A stretch of DNA of 64,000 nucleotides from Cladopsammia gracilis. Its lineage: Eukaryota; Cnidaria; Anthozoa; Scleractinia; Dendrophylliidae. Positions 49,009-57,527 of this stretch are shown piece after piece. The first letter of the stretch is position 1, and each line of letters opens with the position of its first letter. The position numbers were made by a program, and so were the translations under genes. Under the pieces are notes generated by a model, which saw only the letters and a list, made by a program, of their open reading frames with translations, made no database searches and had not been told where the DNA came from. The DNA is taken from positions 200,001-264,000 of the forward strand of contig JAJGOT010000507.1 in assembly GCA_022457155.1 (NCBI GenBank). Reading direction: 5' to 3'.

Positions 49009-50346
49009 CTTACTTCGTCAAATACGCCTACGAGCTCACAGGTTTTGTATGTACAAATTTCATGACAATAATGACCATGCAACTCGCTGCACAAAATGCT
49101 GGTAAAATGTACTCTGAAAATGCTATGCTAACGCATTTGTGTTAGTTGTTGCATTAATAGCGGAAGAGTGCAGCCAGACTATCTCCCATCTGAAAGCCTG
49201 ATGCTACCAAAAGCTTTATTGAAAGAAACTGAAACGGAAACATACGACAAATGCAGTCAGAATTTTATGCTGATTGCAAGGTGAAATTAAATATCTTATA
49301 TTCATCCGACTTATCAGGTATTTGTTCCTTTATACCCCCAAAAAAATCGTCATGATAGCATGACAAAATACGGCGGGAAAACCCTTACATGTACCAGTTT
49401 TCAGCACCGTATAGGTTCGGATCTCTTTCTGGGGAGAAATAAAGCCGAGAAGAAATAAATTTTAACTATCCGCATTTGAACTGAAATGAAAACCCTTGTC
49501 CTTGATAACATATTCAAGATCTCTGGATTTGCCATGTTTGCTGTCACATTCCTCATGGGCAGTTTGCCACTTGCGGATAACGAGTCTTGATATAACGTCA
49601 ATGTATAACATGTTATTTTTTAGAAACTGATCTGCGATAAAAGTGGCGTTTGTTTCCAAATTTCGTAATAGAAAACAAAAGAAAAAACTTCATCGGAAAA
49701 CCAAACTTACTTCATGCCATTTAAATAACGAATTAAAAGAATGAATTATCATTTTTAGAAAATATATTTTCATATATCAAGACTCGTTATCCCCAAGTGG
49801 CAAACTGCCCGTAAGGAATGTGACAGCAAACATGCAAATCCAGAGATCTTGACATATGTTATCAAGCGCTAAAGGGTCTTCATTGCAGCTCAAAGCGGAC
49901 GGTGAAGTTGTCGAATTGGCGGCTGTATTTCTACTCAAAAAAAGGAACATTCAGCGCTGAAAACTGGTAAGGGCAGTATCCGTAGATGTTTCCGTATTTT
50001 TTTTGTATGCTGAGTTTTTGTAGGGGGATAAAGGGACAAATACCCGATAAGTCGGATGAATATAAGATATTTAATTTCACGTTGCAATCAGCATAAAATT
50101 CTGCTTCTTGTAGCGTTGACTTCGTTTGCCGTATGTTTCCGATCACTCAGTTTCTTCCAATAAAGCTTTGGGTAGCATCAGGCTTTCAAATGGGAGATGG
50201 TATGGCTGCACTCTTCCGCTATAGTACACTGAACAAATAACACAAATGCGTTAGCATTTTGCCGTGCAGCATGTTGCATGGTCATTATTGTTATGAAATT
50301 TGCACATACAAAATCTGCGAGCTCAGAGGCTTATTTGACGAAGTAA
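49009..50346. repeat. 1.34-kb inverted duplication abutting the viral element
   Basis: Arms 49009-49600 and 49771-50346 are diverged reverse complements from CTTACTTCGTCAAAT inward, with a spacer of about 170 bases. Both arms contain short conserved coding-like stretches on the minus or plus strand (e.g. WQTAHEECDSKHGKSRDLEY at 49462-49659, minus). The outer right end stops five bases before the palindrome at 50351. Confidence 0.8.
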
Positions 50347-50350
50347 GGAA

Positions 50351-50560
50351 GTAGTATAGGGGGTTGGTGATTCGGGACCGCCTCCAAACGCCCGAAAAAC
50401 CGCTTATTTTTGGAACTCCCGAACACCTGAGTTGCCGTGCCCCAAGGGCTCATTGTATTCGCCCTGGGGGCACGGCAACTCAGGTGTTCGGGAGTTCCAA
50501 AAATAAGCGGTTTTTCGGGCGTTTGGAGGCGGTCTCGGATACACCAACCCCCTATACTAC
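50351..50560. repeat. 210-bp near-perfect palindrome at the left end of the Polinton-like element
   Basis: Arms 50351-50449 and 50461-50560 are reverse complements with only a few mismatches near the outer part (GATTCGGGACC against GTATCCGAGACC inverted) and at the loop. The loop is 11 bases (TCATTGTATTC). The outermost sequence is GTAGTATAGGGGGTTGGTG on both sides. It marks the left edge of the element's gene array and is probably its terminus: two terminal repeats head to head, or a hairpin-type end preserved by integration. The true terminal repeat cannot be confirmed without the right end. Confidence 0.85.
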
Positions 50561-50660
50561 ACAGGGCTTGTGAATGCTGACCCGGCACGAGACCATCCCC
50601 AACCACAGCTTGTGGATGCTGGCCCCGACACGAGACCACCAATTGAAGAAACCTCACCCC

Positions 50661-50677
50661 CGCATATACCAACCCAC
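50661..50677 (+). promoter_or_regulatory. CATATACC start-proximal motif of the exonuclease gene
   Basis: CATATACC at 50663-50670 lies 7 bases before the ATG at 50678. It is the same motif seen before most genes of the element and supports this start. Confidence 0.5.
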
Positions 50678-51784
50678 ATGGCGAACGTGAAAGCTTTCAA
50701 GGCCTTCCTTAAATCACGCGAGACTGGTCTGGTTCAAAGGAGCGAAGAATGGGTCAAAGCCAGACAAAATACAATCGGAGCCTCGGAGATCTCTGCCTTG
50801 ACCGGGTCTTCGCCATTTGAGAGTCAGTCAAGTCTAATTCGCAAAAAGGTAAACCCCATCGACATGAGCAAAAATGTGGCCTGCTCTTGGGGCACATTGT
50901 TTGAGTTTCTAGTCCGTGAATACTTTGAGAAGAAACATTCTGTCAAAGTTTTCGGATATAAGGGCTCTATAAATCTTCCAAAGGGGCACCCTCTTTTTGG
51001 AAAGGTTTCTTTCAGCCCAGACGGATATTTCTCACACAAAGACGAGACAATTGTCTTGTTAGAGTTTAAGTGTCCTTACACCAGAAAGATCGCATACAAA
51101 AAAATTCCTAAACAGTATCGTGATCAAATACAAACAGGCCTTGCTCTCAGCGGGAAGAGAGTTAACAAAGGCTTGTTTGTAGATGCCTATTTCAGAATGT
51201 GTTCTTTGAAGCAGCTTGGTCTTAGCCTTGAACATAATTCCTTTCTAAACAAAGGGGTTGTACACAAAACGAAAAAACCATCAGCACGTGCATGTGGTAT
51301 TTATCTTCTATCTTCCAAACAAAAAATATTTCCGGGTCAGACAAAATTACTTGACCTCGGCGCAACAAAATCAACAGCTATGTTTGAAAGAATTATGAAA
51401 GGAATTTCATCTGGAGATTTCGTGTGTAGCGGTGATTGGTTTTATATTAGCTATGATGAGTATCAGAAACGAAGCGATTTAGATTTTTTGAAGGAAATAA
51501 ACAGAATGACATTCAGGGAAGCTTGGCCCCCAAACTATTATAAGACAGTTGCCTTCTTTTCATGGAAGCTTCTTGATATATCAACAATTTGGGAAACAAA
51601 ACAATTAAATTTCTTAGAAACTATTCACGAACCGATCAACCGGTTTCATGAAAATTTATCAAAACAAAAACACCTTGACAAAACCATACCTGGTGAAACT
51701 TTTGAAGACAACATCGGCGATGACAGTGCCATGTTAGAAGCCTTTCTTATTGAGAAAGCGGCAACTTTTACTCAAGATCTTTGA
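50678..51784 (+). CDS. YqaJ-type viral recombinase/exonuclease
   Basis: Predicted 5'-3' exonuclease of the YqaJ/lambda-exonuclease branch of the PD-(D/E)XK nucleases, which resect double-stranded DNA for single-strand-annealing recombination in viral replication. With M1 at 50678 the 368-residue protein shows EEWVKAR (23-29), IGASE (33-37), WGTLFE (71-76), the catalytic SPDG aspartate (D115), E129-F-K131 and Q150 in the downstream helix, all in the usual order. The frame is open upstream to 50570 but begins there with GTG inside a ~42-bp imperfect tandem repeat. The ATG at 50678 has a good context (CACATGG) and the element's CATATACC motif before it. The gene converges with the zinc-ribbon gene, overlapping it by 17 bases. 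No annealing-protein partner is visible in the window. Confidence 0.85.
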   Translation: MANVKAFKAFLKSRETGLVQRSEEWVKARQNTIGASEISALTGSSPFESQSSLIRKKVNPIDMSKNVACSWGTLFEFLVREYFEKKHSVKVFGYKGSINLPKGHPLFGKVSFSPDGYFSHKDETIVLLEFKCPYTRKIAYKKIPKQYRDQIQTGLALSGKRVNKGLFVDAYFRMCSLKQLGLSLEHNSFLNKGVVHKTKKPSARACGIYLLSSKQKIFPGQTKLLDLGATKSTAMFERIMKGISSGDFVCSGDWFYISYDEYQKRSDLDFLKEINRMTFREAWPPNYYKTVAFFSWKLLDISTIWETKQLNFLETIHEPINRFHENLSKQKHLDKTIPGETFEDNIGDDSAMLEAFLIEKAATFTQDL

Positions 51785-52421
51785 AAGCATTGTTCCATAG
51801 ATGTTCGTTTTTAATTATCATATTGTTTGACATCTGTTGCCTCAGGTAATTTACAATCGCTCGTTGCGGATCTTCAAGCGGCGCTGTAATGTCCAGGATT
51901 TTGTAGATCACAAACGTATAAGAGATTCTCGGAAGCCGAGCTTGTATATGTTTGAAAATACGTTTCACCTCATTTATTTGGTCGATAGCCAATCCAATCT
52001 TTTTGTTAATTCGTGTCAAAGCGTACCCAAACGCATAACACCGCGCCGACTGTCTTTGCCTTGGCTTGTACAAAATGTTTTGATCCGTATATGCCGGAGC
52101 ATAATCCTCTAGCACTTCCACACGACCGCATTTTTTGCAATAAAGTTCACAAGAATCGCTTGATTGTAAAAATGAGCCGCCGCAAGAACAACAAGACAGA
52201 AATCTTCGGGCCCAACGTTCACGCTGCAAGGCGTTATAATGTTCTTGTAGATATTGTTTCCCCATCTCTGCCAACCCCATATCTTCGTAGATATGGCAAA
52301 GTTTTTCCGGCAGGCGCAAGCGGTGTATTTCTTTCCTATAATCGCTGCCGTATAGCGAGCGAAGGATGGCAAATTTGTGTTGTTTGCCAAGTTCATTGAG
52401 CCGTGCGGTGAAGTCAGTCAT
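51768..52421 (-). CDS. Zinc-ribbon protein, VLTF3-like late transcription factor candidate
   Basis: A 217-residue protein with a four-cysteine zinc ribbon (C77-x2-C80 and C95-x2-CG98/99). It is preceded by a helical N-terminus and followed by a C-terminal helical region with YKPRQRQSARCYAFGYALTR and a YTFVIYKILDI hydrophobic block. This arrangement matches the VLTF3-type late transcription factors of large DNA viruses; a TFIIB-like ribbon is the alternative. If correct, it would help polymerase recognise the late promoters of this element, whose genes share one start-proximal TATA-like motif. Its own upstream region lacks that motif and reads ATTATAATG, which would fit an earlier expression class. 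Placement in the VLTF3 family is by pattern only. Confidence 0.6.
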   Translation of the reverse strand: MTDFTARLNELGKQHKFAILRSLYGSDYRKEIHRLRLPEKLCHIYEDMGLAEMGKQYLQEHYNALQRERWARRFLSCCSCGGSFLQSSDSCELYCKKCGRVEVLEDYAPAYTDQNILYKPRQRQSARCYAFGYALTRINKKIGLAIDQINEVKRIFKHIQARLPRISYTFVIYKILDITAPLEDPQRAIVNYLRQQMSNNMIIKNEHLWNNAFKDLE

Positions 52422-52629
52422 GCTTAAACATTATAATTGTTTTTTCAATTTGGCGATCTCGTGACTTCCGGTATTTATTATGTAAAGCCCATATTTAGAA
52501 AAATACAACTTTTCGGCTATATTTGCGCATGCGTAGTTCTTTATGAGTTACCACATGTGAAAGCACGGCAATTCGCTCGAATATAAAAGACCTGTTCGCA
52601 CCATATATTATATTAAGTCTGTAATTCGG

Positions 52630-52910
52630 TATAGCTCAGGGAGGTGTGGCTGGCCCCCACTGAATCCTGCTTACGGCTAATGCGATGTCAGACTAGGGGT
52701 AGTGGGGTTGCTGCGTCAGTTAGTGACCCCCTGGTGAACCAGCCCCGGCCCAACTGATACAGGGGGGTGCTCGAACAGAGATCTCCTAGGAGAACTCGAC
52801 CTCGCTCCCAGAGGCTAAATGGGAAAATGACAACTCCCTTGTCCGGAGTTAAGTCCTAGCCTAGGCTAGGCAAAACGAAACAGCCACCAGAGCACCCCCT
52901 GACTAGGGTT
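52630..52910. ncRNA. Strongly structured non-coding region, possible viral RNA
   Basis: A GC-richer, gene-free stretch with many compatible stems. CCCCACT (52655-52661) pairs with AGTGGGG (52701-52707). GTCAGTT (52715-52721) pairs with AACTGAT enclosing CTGGT-GA-ACCAG (52731-52742). A 12-bp closing stem GGGGGTGCTC (about 52760-52772) pairs with GAGCACCCCC (52890-52901). Inside it are the hairpins TCTCCTAGGAGA, AACTCC...GGAGTT (52832-52850) and the perfect palindrome CCTAGCCTAGGCTAGG (52855-52870). The left edge TATAGCTCAGGGAGG resembles a polymerase III A box, but no clear B box is present. The strand and the fact of transcription are unknown; a cis-acting packaging or origin element is an alternative. 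Confidence 0.45.
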
Positions 52911-52928
52911 TTGTCCCTTTTCGTTATG

Positions 52929-53000
52929 TGTCAGGCAATGTCACGCGTGACAGTCACGCACAATGTCACGTCATGTGTCACGCTTTGTCACGCAATTGCG
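52929..53000. repeat. TGTCACGC iteron-like cluster
   Basis: TGTCACG/TGTCACGC or its complement occurs six to seven times in 72 bases, including the palindrome TGTCACGCGTGACA. It lies between the structured region and the next gene. Candidate protein-binding array (origin, packaging or regulatory site). Confidence 0.6.
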
Positions 53001-53032
53001 TTCTTTTGTTAGATAAAGCGAGAAACCCGAAT

Positions 53033-53712
53033 TTAGTCTTTCAAATCTGACTTGGACACAGCGGTAATACGATTGAGTTTTTTTTGAATCTTTTCTCGTT
53101 CTTCCTTGCGGATTTCTTTTCTGATCTTGTCAAGATCTGGCGTTTGAGTTTGAGTTTGTTTGTTTTGTGAGGGTTTTGCTTCACCAGAGCGTATTTCGTT
53201 CTTAAGTTCATAATAGCTCTCAACTTCACGGAGGATTATTTTGAACTCTGAATCGCTGATACGCTTGTCACTTAGAGCTTTTGAAACCAGCTCAAAGACA
53301 GAGTTTCGTTTTGCAAGGGCGAGTGTGTATATTTTTTCGTGTTTAGTAATTTTTCTCTGAAGCCGCCTACTAAACAAAGTGATGCCGGCCGCTGAAAAAC
53401 CTGTCATAGCTGCCACGCCGGCAAGGCCGGGGTGGCTATGAGCCCGGCTCCTGTCAGGGCTGTGACGATTGTGGCTGAAGACAAGCCTGTAGAAATGAAA
53501 CCAAAACTTACTGCGGTTCCGTGAACAATGGTGTGTGCTCGCTTGTATTTCTTCGCAACTTGTCTGTAATGATTAGCCTCCGACTCAAGCTCCTTTTGCA
53601 AGTCAGAGATTTTTTTGAGTCTGAAGTCTTCACCGTTGGATAAGTCTGGGTAAAGCGATGGAGTTTCGCTGTATTCAGGAGCTGATGGCAACACGTTAGC
53701 CGAGCTCATCAT
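53033..53712 (-). pseudogene. Small membrane protein with one frame break
   Basis: Two minus-strand frames, 53712-53404 and an overlapping one ending at 53033, look like halves of one protein. The first half opens MMSS, has a heptad-rich segment (LQKELESEANHYRQVAKKYK) and a Gly/Ala/Thr hydrophobic stretch. The second resumes in that hydrophobic stretch, then reads RKITKHEKIYTLALAKRNSV and a basic, Gln-rich tail. The frame changes by -1 inside an ACCCCGG run near 53430; loss of one C is the simplest cause. No start codon suits the second half (its frame begins at GTG), which supports the single-gene reading. I recognise the KHEKIYTLA segment from conserved proteins of cnidarian Polinton-like elements, function unknown. 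A programmed shift is less likely, as no classical slippery heptamer is seen. Confidence 0.65.
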
Positions 53713-53735
53713 CAGGGGGTATATATAATATATTT
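53713..53735 (-). promoter_or_regulatory. Start-proximal TATATATACC motif
   Basis: The minus strand reads ATTATATATACCCCCTGATG into the ATGATG start at 53712. Nearly the same junction precedes the gene at 59846. Confidence 0.6.
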
Positions 53736-53736
53736 T

Positions 53737-54402
53737 TTAATTGATCTCAAGTTCAAATTCAAGCGGCATGTTGTTGAAGTCAAAAAGGTCATTGTGTTCA
53801 TCCCTTACAGACAGTGTTATGCTGTTTACATAATCGCCAGATGAGACGTCACGCAAGATGTTCTGCTGTGTTGATTCATAGAAAACTCTCTCATAGGCCT
53901 TTCCACGAAGAGCAAATTTAGCCAAAACTGTAGAAGGCTTACCATTGAGTAGGTTTTGCTCTTTATCGACCAGATCACAGTAGATAAAGTAAGTGCTTGG
54001 TGATGTTAATCCTTTGACGAATGTTATAAAGAGCAATTTAGGACTTATACCAAGCAATTTAGACAGATCGCGGTCAAGCTTCACCTCCGCAGAATAAAGT
54101 TTGGAAATTGTCATCTGACCAACTGGAGTATTTGTTTCGGTTGTTAATTTAAAGTTACCTTCGAAGGCTTCTTCAAATTCTTTTGCCAATCTATCCATAG
54201 TGTAATGCCCTTCAAGTATTCTTCTGGTAGTCTTGTGCTCATTAGGGTTAGTAGTTAATGTAATCTCACCTCTTTGTTTTAGATTAAACCACGAATTATA
54301 AATCGTGGTGGATAAGAGCCGGATGTAGCTCGGTTTCTGAAGCGGGTGATCGAAGTAGATGGTGTGAGGGTTCGAAGGTGCGACGATTGTTAACACAACC
54401 AT
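53737..54402 (-). CDS. Minor capsid (penton-like, single jelly-roll) protein
   Basis: A 221-residue protein predicted to form the vertex capsomer. The N-terminal part has PLQKPSYIRLLSTTIYNSW, and the C-terminus has SITLSVRDEHNDLFDFNNMP followed by LEFELEI. These are the conserved signatures of the penton/minor capsid protein of Polintons and related viruses, and the length fits. The gene is divergent from the 612-residue gene, sharing a 42-base, almost purely A/T promoter region. The start at 54402 is preceded by TATATATACACA. Confidence 0.75.
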   Translation of the reverse strand: MVVLTIVAPSNPHTIYFDHPLQKPSYIRLLSTTIYNSWFNLKQRGEITLTTNPNEHKTTRRILEGHYTMDRLAKEFEEAFEGNFKLTTETNTPVGQMTISKLYSAEVKLDRDLSKLLGISPKLLFITFVKGLTSPSTYFIYCDLVDKEQNLLNGKPSTVLAKFALRGKAYERVFYESTQQNILRDVSSGDYVNSITLSVRDEHNDLFDFNNMPLEFELEIN

Positions 54403-54444
54403 TGTGTATATATAAATATATATTTAAATTATATTTATATAATC
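54403..54444. promoter_or_regulatory. Bidirectional A/T promoter between penton and 612-residue gene
   Basis: 42 bases containing TATATATAC towards the minus-strand gene and TATTTATATAATCATG towards the plus-strand gene. No room for separate untranslated regions. Confidence 0.6.
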
Positions 54445-56283
54445 ATGTTTGGCAGACGCGGTTCAAATCTCGGTCTGAACATTGGCGGTCACGATTACGG
54501 ACCTCCACCCCCGTTTTTTCCTCGTCCCCAAAATCCCCTCTATCCAGAACAAAGGTATATTAGAAAAAAACAGCCAACACAACCCACAGTAAATCCGCAA
54601 CTTGCTTGGCTGAGTTCTCCGGAGGCTGAAAAACTCTCTACAGCCGCCAAAGCGAAGGCAATCTCAGACTTCAAAACGCGTTTCCCGCACGCTGATATGT
54701 CAAGATTTAAAACAGAAGTTTCTTTCGACGAAAAGCACAAAGCCTCAGCAGTAGTTCTTTTCTCAGAGGGGCATGGCTCCTGGGCTATGCCTTCAGACAT
54801 ACCGCACAAGAATTGGACACAAGCCCTGAAAGACGCCCTTGGCTTAGAGTATATTGGCGGTTTCCCTTATCAGTTGACGTTAAACCGAAACACACAAAAG
54901 CCAATCCCTGCTGTTGTTTTCTCCACCTCAATCGATAAAGACATGATGATTGGCTCTGTCTTGAACGATGAAGCGCAAAAGATCTATGTCACGCCAACTG
55001 ATTATTTCACAACGAAATACAGAAACATTTTCAGAGACACACAAATTTCGTTCACAACCGCGAAATATGGGAGAAAGTGGCTCGGCGGGCCGCATATGAG
55101 TTTCTGGCCACAACAACTAAACTTTGCTCTGTGGTGTGCAACAACCGGCTGCGGGATCTCGCGTGACCTTCTGTTCGATAAGAACTCTACTCTCTCCCTA
55201 ACCCCGCAGCTCCGATCATTTTACAGGTTTCACGTCTATTTCACAACAAGACGAATACTCTACAAGCTGGGTGGGGAACAGAGCGTGAGTGCTTTGCCAG
55301 ACGACCCTACATTCAACCAGAAAGACAACAAGTTCAACATCGACGCAAACAAGAGGATTTGCCAAGAGTTCGGTGTAGACCCCAGTTCTGACTTCCGTTT
55401 CACATACGGCAAAAATCACGGGTTTGGCAATGTGTACATTTGGGTCGCATATGATGGGCCCAGTTCTACTGATTACAACTATCCTGATCCCGATCTAGCC
55501 CTGTTTGATGACGAGCGCGTCACAGACAGAAAAGACCCAAACTATCGCGCAAACGGTATATACTTCGTTCGTAACGACCAAGGCGCTATTAGTCAGTTCG
55601 AGCACTTTGTGCCGAATTATGCACAAGGGCTAACACAGCCAGGGCTCGCGCGTATGAACCAATCAATCGAGGCCTTTGTGTACTGCATTCTGGGTGCACA
55701 AGCCAAAACCCGCAGCAGCATCATTGGAAGAGGAGGCCGGGCGTTCGAAACGCAGAGAGTATTCCTCACCCATCTAGAGGAGGCAATAATACTGAACGAC
55801 ATCGCAACAAGCGTACAGCGATATCAACTTGCCATCCAAGCAACGAAAGTGCGCTTAGACTTTGCGACAGCGCCCGGAAGCTGGCTCATGCCATCACGTA
55901 TGATTATCAACACAGAGAGCGTGGTGGGGTACAACAACAATCTCAAGGAGGCAACGCAAGGTATGAAGCTGGGTGTGAACAACGATGTTAACCTGGGTAC
56001 AAAAAAAGCCTCCCTTCGCCACATGGATGGGGGACCAACAAAAATAAATCCACCAAACAGTCATCCATCAAACCCGATACATAAACAGGCCACACAGGCA
56101 CAGGGCCTCGCAAAGGCCACACCACAGCCCACACCACAACCCACACCACAGCCCACACCACAGCCCACACCACAGCCCACACCACAACCCACGCCACAGC
56201 CCGACTCACATCACGTAAACAAGGCACTCATTGGTGTGGGTGCAATTGCTTTAGCAGGCGTTATTATCGTTTGGTTTAGATAA
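54445..56283 (+). CDS. Large virion-associated membrane protein candidate (612 residues)
   Basis: Function unknown. The N-terminus is Gly/Pro-rich (1-35). Residues 75-133 form a module (FKTRFPHADMSRF ... WTQALKDALG) that also occurs in the oppositely oriented 398-residue protein next to it. The large central region (about 140-520) has markers FALWCATTGCGISR and NHGFGNVYIWVAYDGPSS. About seven PTPQ repeats (about 560-588) precede a single C-terminal hydrophobic segment (ALIGVGAIALAGVIIVWF) ending in Arg, a tail-anchor arrangement. I recognise the ATTGCG block from proteins of cnidarian Polinton-like elements. Position between penton and capsid genes suggests a structural or entry-related surface protein; this is inference. 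Confidence 0.65.
   Translation: MFGRRGSNLGLNIGGHDYGPPPPFFPRPQNPLYPEQRYIRKKQPTQPTVNPQLAWLSSPEAEKLSTAAKAKAISDFKTRFPHADMSRFKTEVSFDEKHKASAVVLFSEGHGSWAMPSDIPHKNWTQALKDALGLEYIGGFPYQLTLNRNTQKPIPAVVFSTSIDKDMMIGSVLNDEAQKIYVTPTDYFTTKYRNIFRDTQISFTTAKYGRKWLGGPHMSFWPQQLNFALWCATTGCGISRDLLFDKNSTLSLTPQLRSFYRFHVYFTTRRILYKLGGEQSVSALPDDPTFNQKDNKFNIDANKRICQEFGVDPSSDFRFTYGKNHGFGNVYIWVAYDGPSSTDYNYPDPDLALFDDERVTDRKDPNYRANGIYFVRNDQGAISQFEHFVPNYAQGLTQPGLARMNQSIEAFVYCILGAQAKTRSSIIGRGGRAFETQRVFLTHLEEAIILNDIATSVQRYQLAIQATKVRLDFATAPGSWLMPSRMIINTESVVGYNNNLKEATQGMKLGVNNDVNLGTKKASLRHMDGGPTKINPPNSHPSNPIHKQATQAQGLAKATPQPTPQPTPQPTPQPTPQPTPQPTPQPDSHHVNKALIGVGAIALAGVIIVWFR
56118..56206 (+). repeat. 12-bp tandem repeat encoding PTPQ
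   Basis: CCCACACCACAG repeated about seven times in frame inside the 612-residue gene, forming a stalk-like Pro/Thr/Gln linker just before the membrane anchor. Confidence 0.95.
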
Positions 56284-56287
56284 GTGT

Positions 56288-57484
56288 TCAAGACTTCGCC
56301 CGCTTGGTGATCCTTTCAACAAGGAAGGCCACCACGGCAAGGATGAGCAGCCAGGCGTGTTCACCCAGAAAGGAGATGACCGACCCAGCAGCTTTGAAGA
56401 TAAAACTCACAATTGAGCCAATCAAGCCAGGCAGGGCGTTGGCTGCCTTTTTGCCAAGCTCTTTAAGCCCATTTCCAATAGCCTTGGTGGCCTTTGCCAG
56501 GCCATTCAAGGTGGCGAGTACCACAGCGCTGATGGTGATGCCAGCTGCCAAAACAATCGCTTGCAGGGTCCATCCGTATTTCTTGAAGATTTCTCTAACC
56601 CGTTCTCTCAAAGACATGCCCCTTTCACGCACCTCAATTTCTGTGTTGACCCTTGCTAGCTCTTCTTCACGTTCAGCAACCCGGGCTTCCGCGGCTTCTC
56701 TTTCAGAGGGAGAAGTGTTCTCATCCTCTATGACGCGCTTGTCTTCAGCGTTCTGCCGTTCAAGCTCTTCTTTGTTCTGTTTCACGCGGCGAAGTTTTTG
56801 TGCATCCGCAGCCGCTTGTTCTGCTTGTTGTTTTTGTTTTTGTTTTGCTTCCACTTCTTTTCGATTTGCTTCAAGTGTAGCATTTGTTTCATTTAACTCT
56901 TCAGTCACAGACTTTCCGAGAGCAGCTTTGATCTCTTTGGGAAGAGAAGCGTTGAAAGTCTTTTCGGAAGCCCCACGGCTTTTTGTGTAAAGAGGATACC
57001 ATTTGTCTCTGGTATGATATTTCACCTCTATGATGGCTCCACCTGATCTTGGTTTCGGCTCGTACCGAAAATTAAGTTGACTTCTGTCTGCGCTGGGAAA
57101 CTCGTTCTTAACATCGTCAAAGACCATATCATTCATCCTTGTTAACAAGTGCCGACCTTGAGTATCCCCTGTAATGAAAGAGGTTTCTTCAGTGTGGGAG
57201 CCTTGTTGTTCTGGGGGCAACCTTGTTCTTGTGACCATAAGCATTTGTTCGCCATATGGTGTTGAAGCAGCCACTTCCACTTGTTCACCAGATGGTGTGG
57301 AAGCAGCACCTGGTTTAAAAGGTTGCGTGGTGTCTTGGTCATGGGCCCATCGACTGGATTCTTCTTCTGTCATTGGTTGATTCAACCAATTTTCAAGATC
57401 CGCATCCTCGTCATTCCCTGTGTCTGGGATGAGAGGGTCTGTGTCAGTTGCCTCGTCAGGTATATCATATCCGCCTTCTGCCAT
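56288..57484 (-). CDS. Coiled-coil membrane protein (398 residues)
   Basis: Start at 57484 (CATCATGG preceded by TATATTTATAT) is preferred. The frame extends upstream to 57529 but that part overlaps the promoter of the capsid gene. Domains in order: acidic N-terminus (1-50), a linker, a module at 122-190 (FDDVKNEFPSADRSQLNF ... LPKEIKAALG) shared with the 612-residue protein, and a long charged coiled coil (about 205-305, KQKQKQQAEQAAADAQKLRR onward). Two or three hydrophobic segments follow (about 318-342 and 360-392, with GLIGSIVSFIFKAAG and AWLLILAVVAFLVE), then a basic C-terminus. The gene ends five bases from the stop of the 612-residue gene. Likely a virion membrane or membrane-remodelling protein; function unknown. 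Confidence 0.65.
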   Translation of the reverse strand: MAEGGYDIPDEATDTDPLIPDTGNDEDADLENWLNQPMTEEESSRWAHDQDTTQPFKPGAASTPSGEQVEVAASTPYGEQMLMVTRTRLPPEQQGSHTEETSFITGDTQGRHLLTRMNDMVFDDVKNEFPSADRSQLNFRYEPKPRSGGAIIEVKYHTRDKWYPLYTKSRGASEKTFNASLPKEIKAALGKSVTEELNETNATLEANRKEVEAKQKQKQQAEQAAADAQKLRRVKQNKEELERQNAEDKRVIEDENTSPSEREAAEARVAEREEELARVNTEIEVRERGMSLRERVREIFKKYGWTLQAIVLAAGITISAVVLATLNGLAKATKAIGNGLKELGKKAANALPGLIGSIVSFIFKAAGSVISFLGEHAWLLILAVVAFLVERITKRAKS

Positions 57485-57527
57485 GATGATATATAAATAT
57501 AAGTTTTGAAAAACACAAATATATACC
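57485..57527. promoter_or_regulatory. Bidirectional promoter between coiled-coil and capsid genes
   Basis: 43 bases with ATATTTATATATCATC towards the minus-strand ATG and AAATATATACC directly abutting the plus-strand ATG at 57528. Confidence 0.65.

Noticed and set aside
50570..50677. Longer exonuclease N-terminus starting at 50570
   Set aside because: The codon at 50570 is GTG, the segment is an imperfect tandem repeat, and the element's promoter motif lies just before the ATG at 50678.
56304..56990. 228-codon plus-strand frame
   Set aside because: It is antisense to the coiled-coil gene; Ser/Ala/Phe-rich composition reflects the opposite strand's Lys/Glu/Ala codons.
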